Origin: SKVL01 sp046542915
GTDB taxonomy: Bacteria; Patescibacteriota; Minisyncoccia; Phycocordibacterales; CSBR16-193
DNA length: 23,376 nucleotides
NCBI GenBank assembly: GCA_046542915.1
Contig: JBKHAI010000006.1
Span: forward strand, 1-23,376
Reading direction: 5' to 3'
Positions 22,662-23,376 of the stretch are shown here, in pieces. Each line of letters opens with the position of its first letter. Within the stretch, counting starts at the first letter, position 1. A model generated the notes under the pieces. That model did no database searches. It was not told the DNA's origin and was given only the letters and a program-made list of their open reading frames with translations. Both the position numbers and the translations under genes were made by a program.

Positions 22662-23309
22662 ATGGAAGAACTTTACTCACGCCTAGCTCCGGTTTGGGAT
22701 GCTACTCTTACGGTGGTTGGTTTTAAAAGAGGGCTTTGCCGTTATGTCATAAAGAACGTCGCCGAGTGCGGGATCTCAAAGCCGAAGATCTTGGATGTCG
22801 GTTGCGGTACCGGTCTGGTAAGTTTCGCTCTTTTGAAGAACTTTCCGGGGTCACAGGTTGTGGCTACCGATCTTAACGAGGATATGGTCAAAAAAACCGA
22901 GGAACTGGCTCGTCGCCAAAGAATAGATAAAGGTCGCCTAACCGTAGGTAAAGCCGACGTGCTCTCTCAGGACACTTTGACCCTGTCTGACGGAACTAAA
23001 CTACGACTGGAACCGGCTTCTTTTGATATTGTTATCGCAAGCGGAGTTTTGGAGTATACCCCGATAGACAAAGCAACACCCAAGCTCTTGGGTCTTTTGA
23101 AAGACAATGGACGTCTTTTGATCATTTCTATGAACGAAAACTCCGTAGGTAAACTCTGGGGTAAGATGTATAAATTTGACCCCATACCCAAAGACCAACT
23201 GGAAGAGTGTCTTGTTCAGAATGGTTGCCGTTCCGTTATAAGCTCGCCCTTAACGCTGAAAGAGTTTCCGGCCAATGTTACTCGTACCGGACATATGGTC
23301 ACAAAGTAG
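22662..23309 (+). CDS. SAM-dependent methyltransferase (class I, small-molecule type)
   Basis: 215 residues from ATG 22662. Alternative in-frame starts at TTG 22626 (overlapping tatD) and ATG 22653 are less likely, because the -10-like TAAAAT sits across them. The Rossmann methyltransferase motif I is ILDVGCGTG (about residues 43-51), motif post-I is VVATDLNEDMVKK with the acidic SAM-ribose contact, and motif IV-like FDIVIASGVLEYT follows near 124-136. The opening MEELYSRLAPVWD and the loop after motif IV resemble the UbiE/MenG and Methyltransf_11/25 groups, which act on small molecules. The substrate is unknown. It follows tatD closely and is the last gene of the right-hand cluster. Confidence 0.85.
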   Translation: MEELYSRLAPVWDATLTVVGFKRGLCRYVIKNVAECGISKPKILDVGCGTGLVSFALLKNFPGSQVVATDLNEDMVKKTEELARRQRIDKGRLTVGKADVLSQDTLTLSDGTKLRLEPASFDIVIASGVLEYTPIDKATPKLLGLLKDNGRLLIISMNENSVGKLWGKMYKFDPIPKDQLEECLVQNGCRSVISSPLTLKEFPANVTRTGHMVTK

Positions 23310-23329
23310 GGGTTTTCCTTCTAAACACT

Positions 23330-23338
23330 TTATCCACA
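23330..23338 (+). promoter_or_regulatory. DnaA-box-like sequence TTATCCACA
   Basis: A perfect 9-of-9 match to the E. coli-type DnaA box TTATCCACA lies between the methyltransferase stop and the window end. A partial second copy, AAGTCCACA, is at 23341-23349. A perfect 9-mer is expected by chance about 0.2 times in a window of this size on both strands, so it may be chance. It could regulate the gene starting beyond the window. Confidence 0.35.
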
Positions 23339-23356
23339 CCAAGTCCACAGCTTGTT

Positions 23357-23362
23357 TTGACA
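23357..23362 (+). promoter_or_regulatory. Perfect -35 element TTGACA near the window end
   Basis: TTGACA at 23357-23362 is followed by 14 nt before the window ends, so the -10 would fall just outside. It presumably drives a gene to the right on the + strand. Confidence 0.45.
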
Positions 23363-23376
23363 TTGATACTAAAAAG

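Noticed and set aside
23310..23376. A complete replication origin
   Set aside because: Only one perfect DnaA box and a partial copy are visible, and the gene orientation to the left does not fit; see the finding for the weaker reading.

Overview
The window looks like a piece of a small-genome bacterium of the Candidate Phyla Radiation (Patescibacteria), most likely Parcubacteria. The reasons are inferred from several signs together: compact genes, all 21 on the + strand, with no gap above about 220 nt; no recognisable Shine-Dalgarno sequences; short protein variants such as a RecO lacking its C-terminal part and a 483-residue MetRS; and an rplK followed directly by a terminator where rplA would normally be. 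As I recall the literature, loss of ribosomal protein L1 marks one Parcubacteria clade (Kaiser-, Nomura-, Adler- and Campbellbacteria relatives). UGA is used as a stop, so this is not the recoded Gracilibacteria/SR1 code. I see no rRNA, tRNA, CRISPR array, insertion sequence or prophage.

Layout. 1-2240: 3' end of folD, a membrane-anchored SIMPL-domain protein, then the secE-nusG pair. 2314-2795: rplK (L11) and a strong terminator. 2956-6018: dcd, then glyA-tmk-dut, which with folD covers most of the route to dTTP except thymidylate synthase itself. 6065-8572: argS and a TauE/SafE membrane protein, ending in a terminator-like hairpin. 8655-12787: ileS with a whole histidine-phosphatase domain inserted in its catalytic half, then a short recO. 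12831-16132: a large single-pass membrane protein with an acidic, Ig-like outer part, then glyS. 16183-17754: a small coiled-coil protein and a GH15-type glycoside hydrolase, closed by a textbook terminator. 17883-19151: an M16 zinc peptidase. 19233-23309: AI-2E-family permease, metG, tatD and a SAM methyltransferase. The last 67 nt hold a DnaA-box-like sequence and a perfect -35 element for a gene beyond the window.

Two points stand out. First, the IleRS/histidine-phosphatase fusion keeps all five expected phosphatase catalytic residues as well as the synthetase signature motifs, and it sits in the loop between the two halves of a zinc ribbon. Second, many genes have a -10 hexamer (often an extended TGn -10) ending only 7-10 nt before the ATG, which predicts leaderless or nearly leaderless mRNAs and fits the absence of Shine-Dalgarno sequences. 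This pattern also decided the start codons I chose for ileS, the AI-2E permease and the methyltransferase. All residue and base positions were read by hand; no database search or folding program was run.
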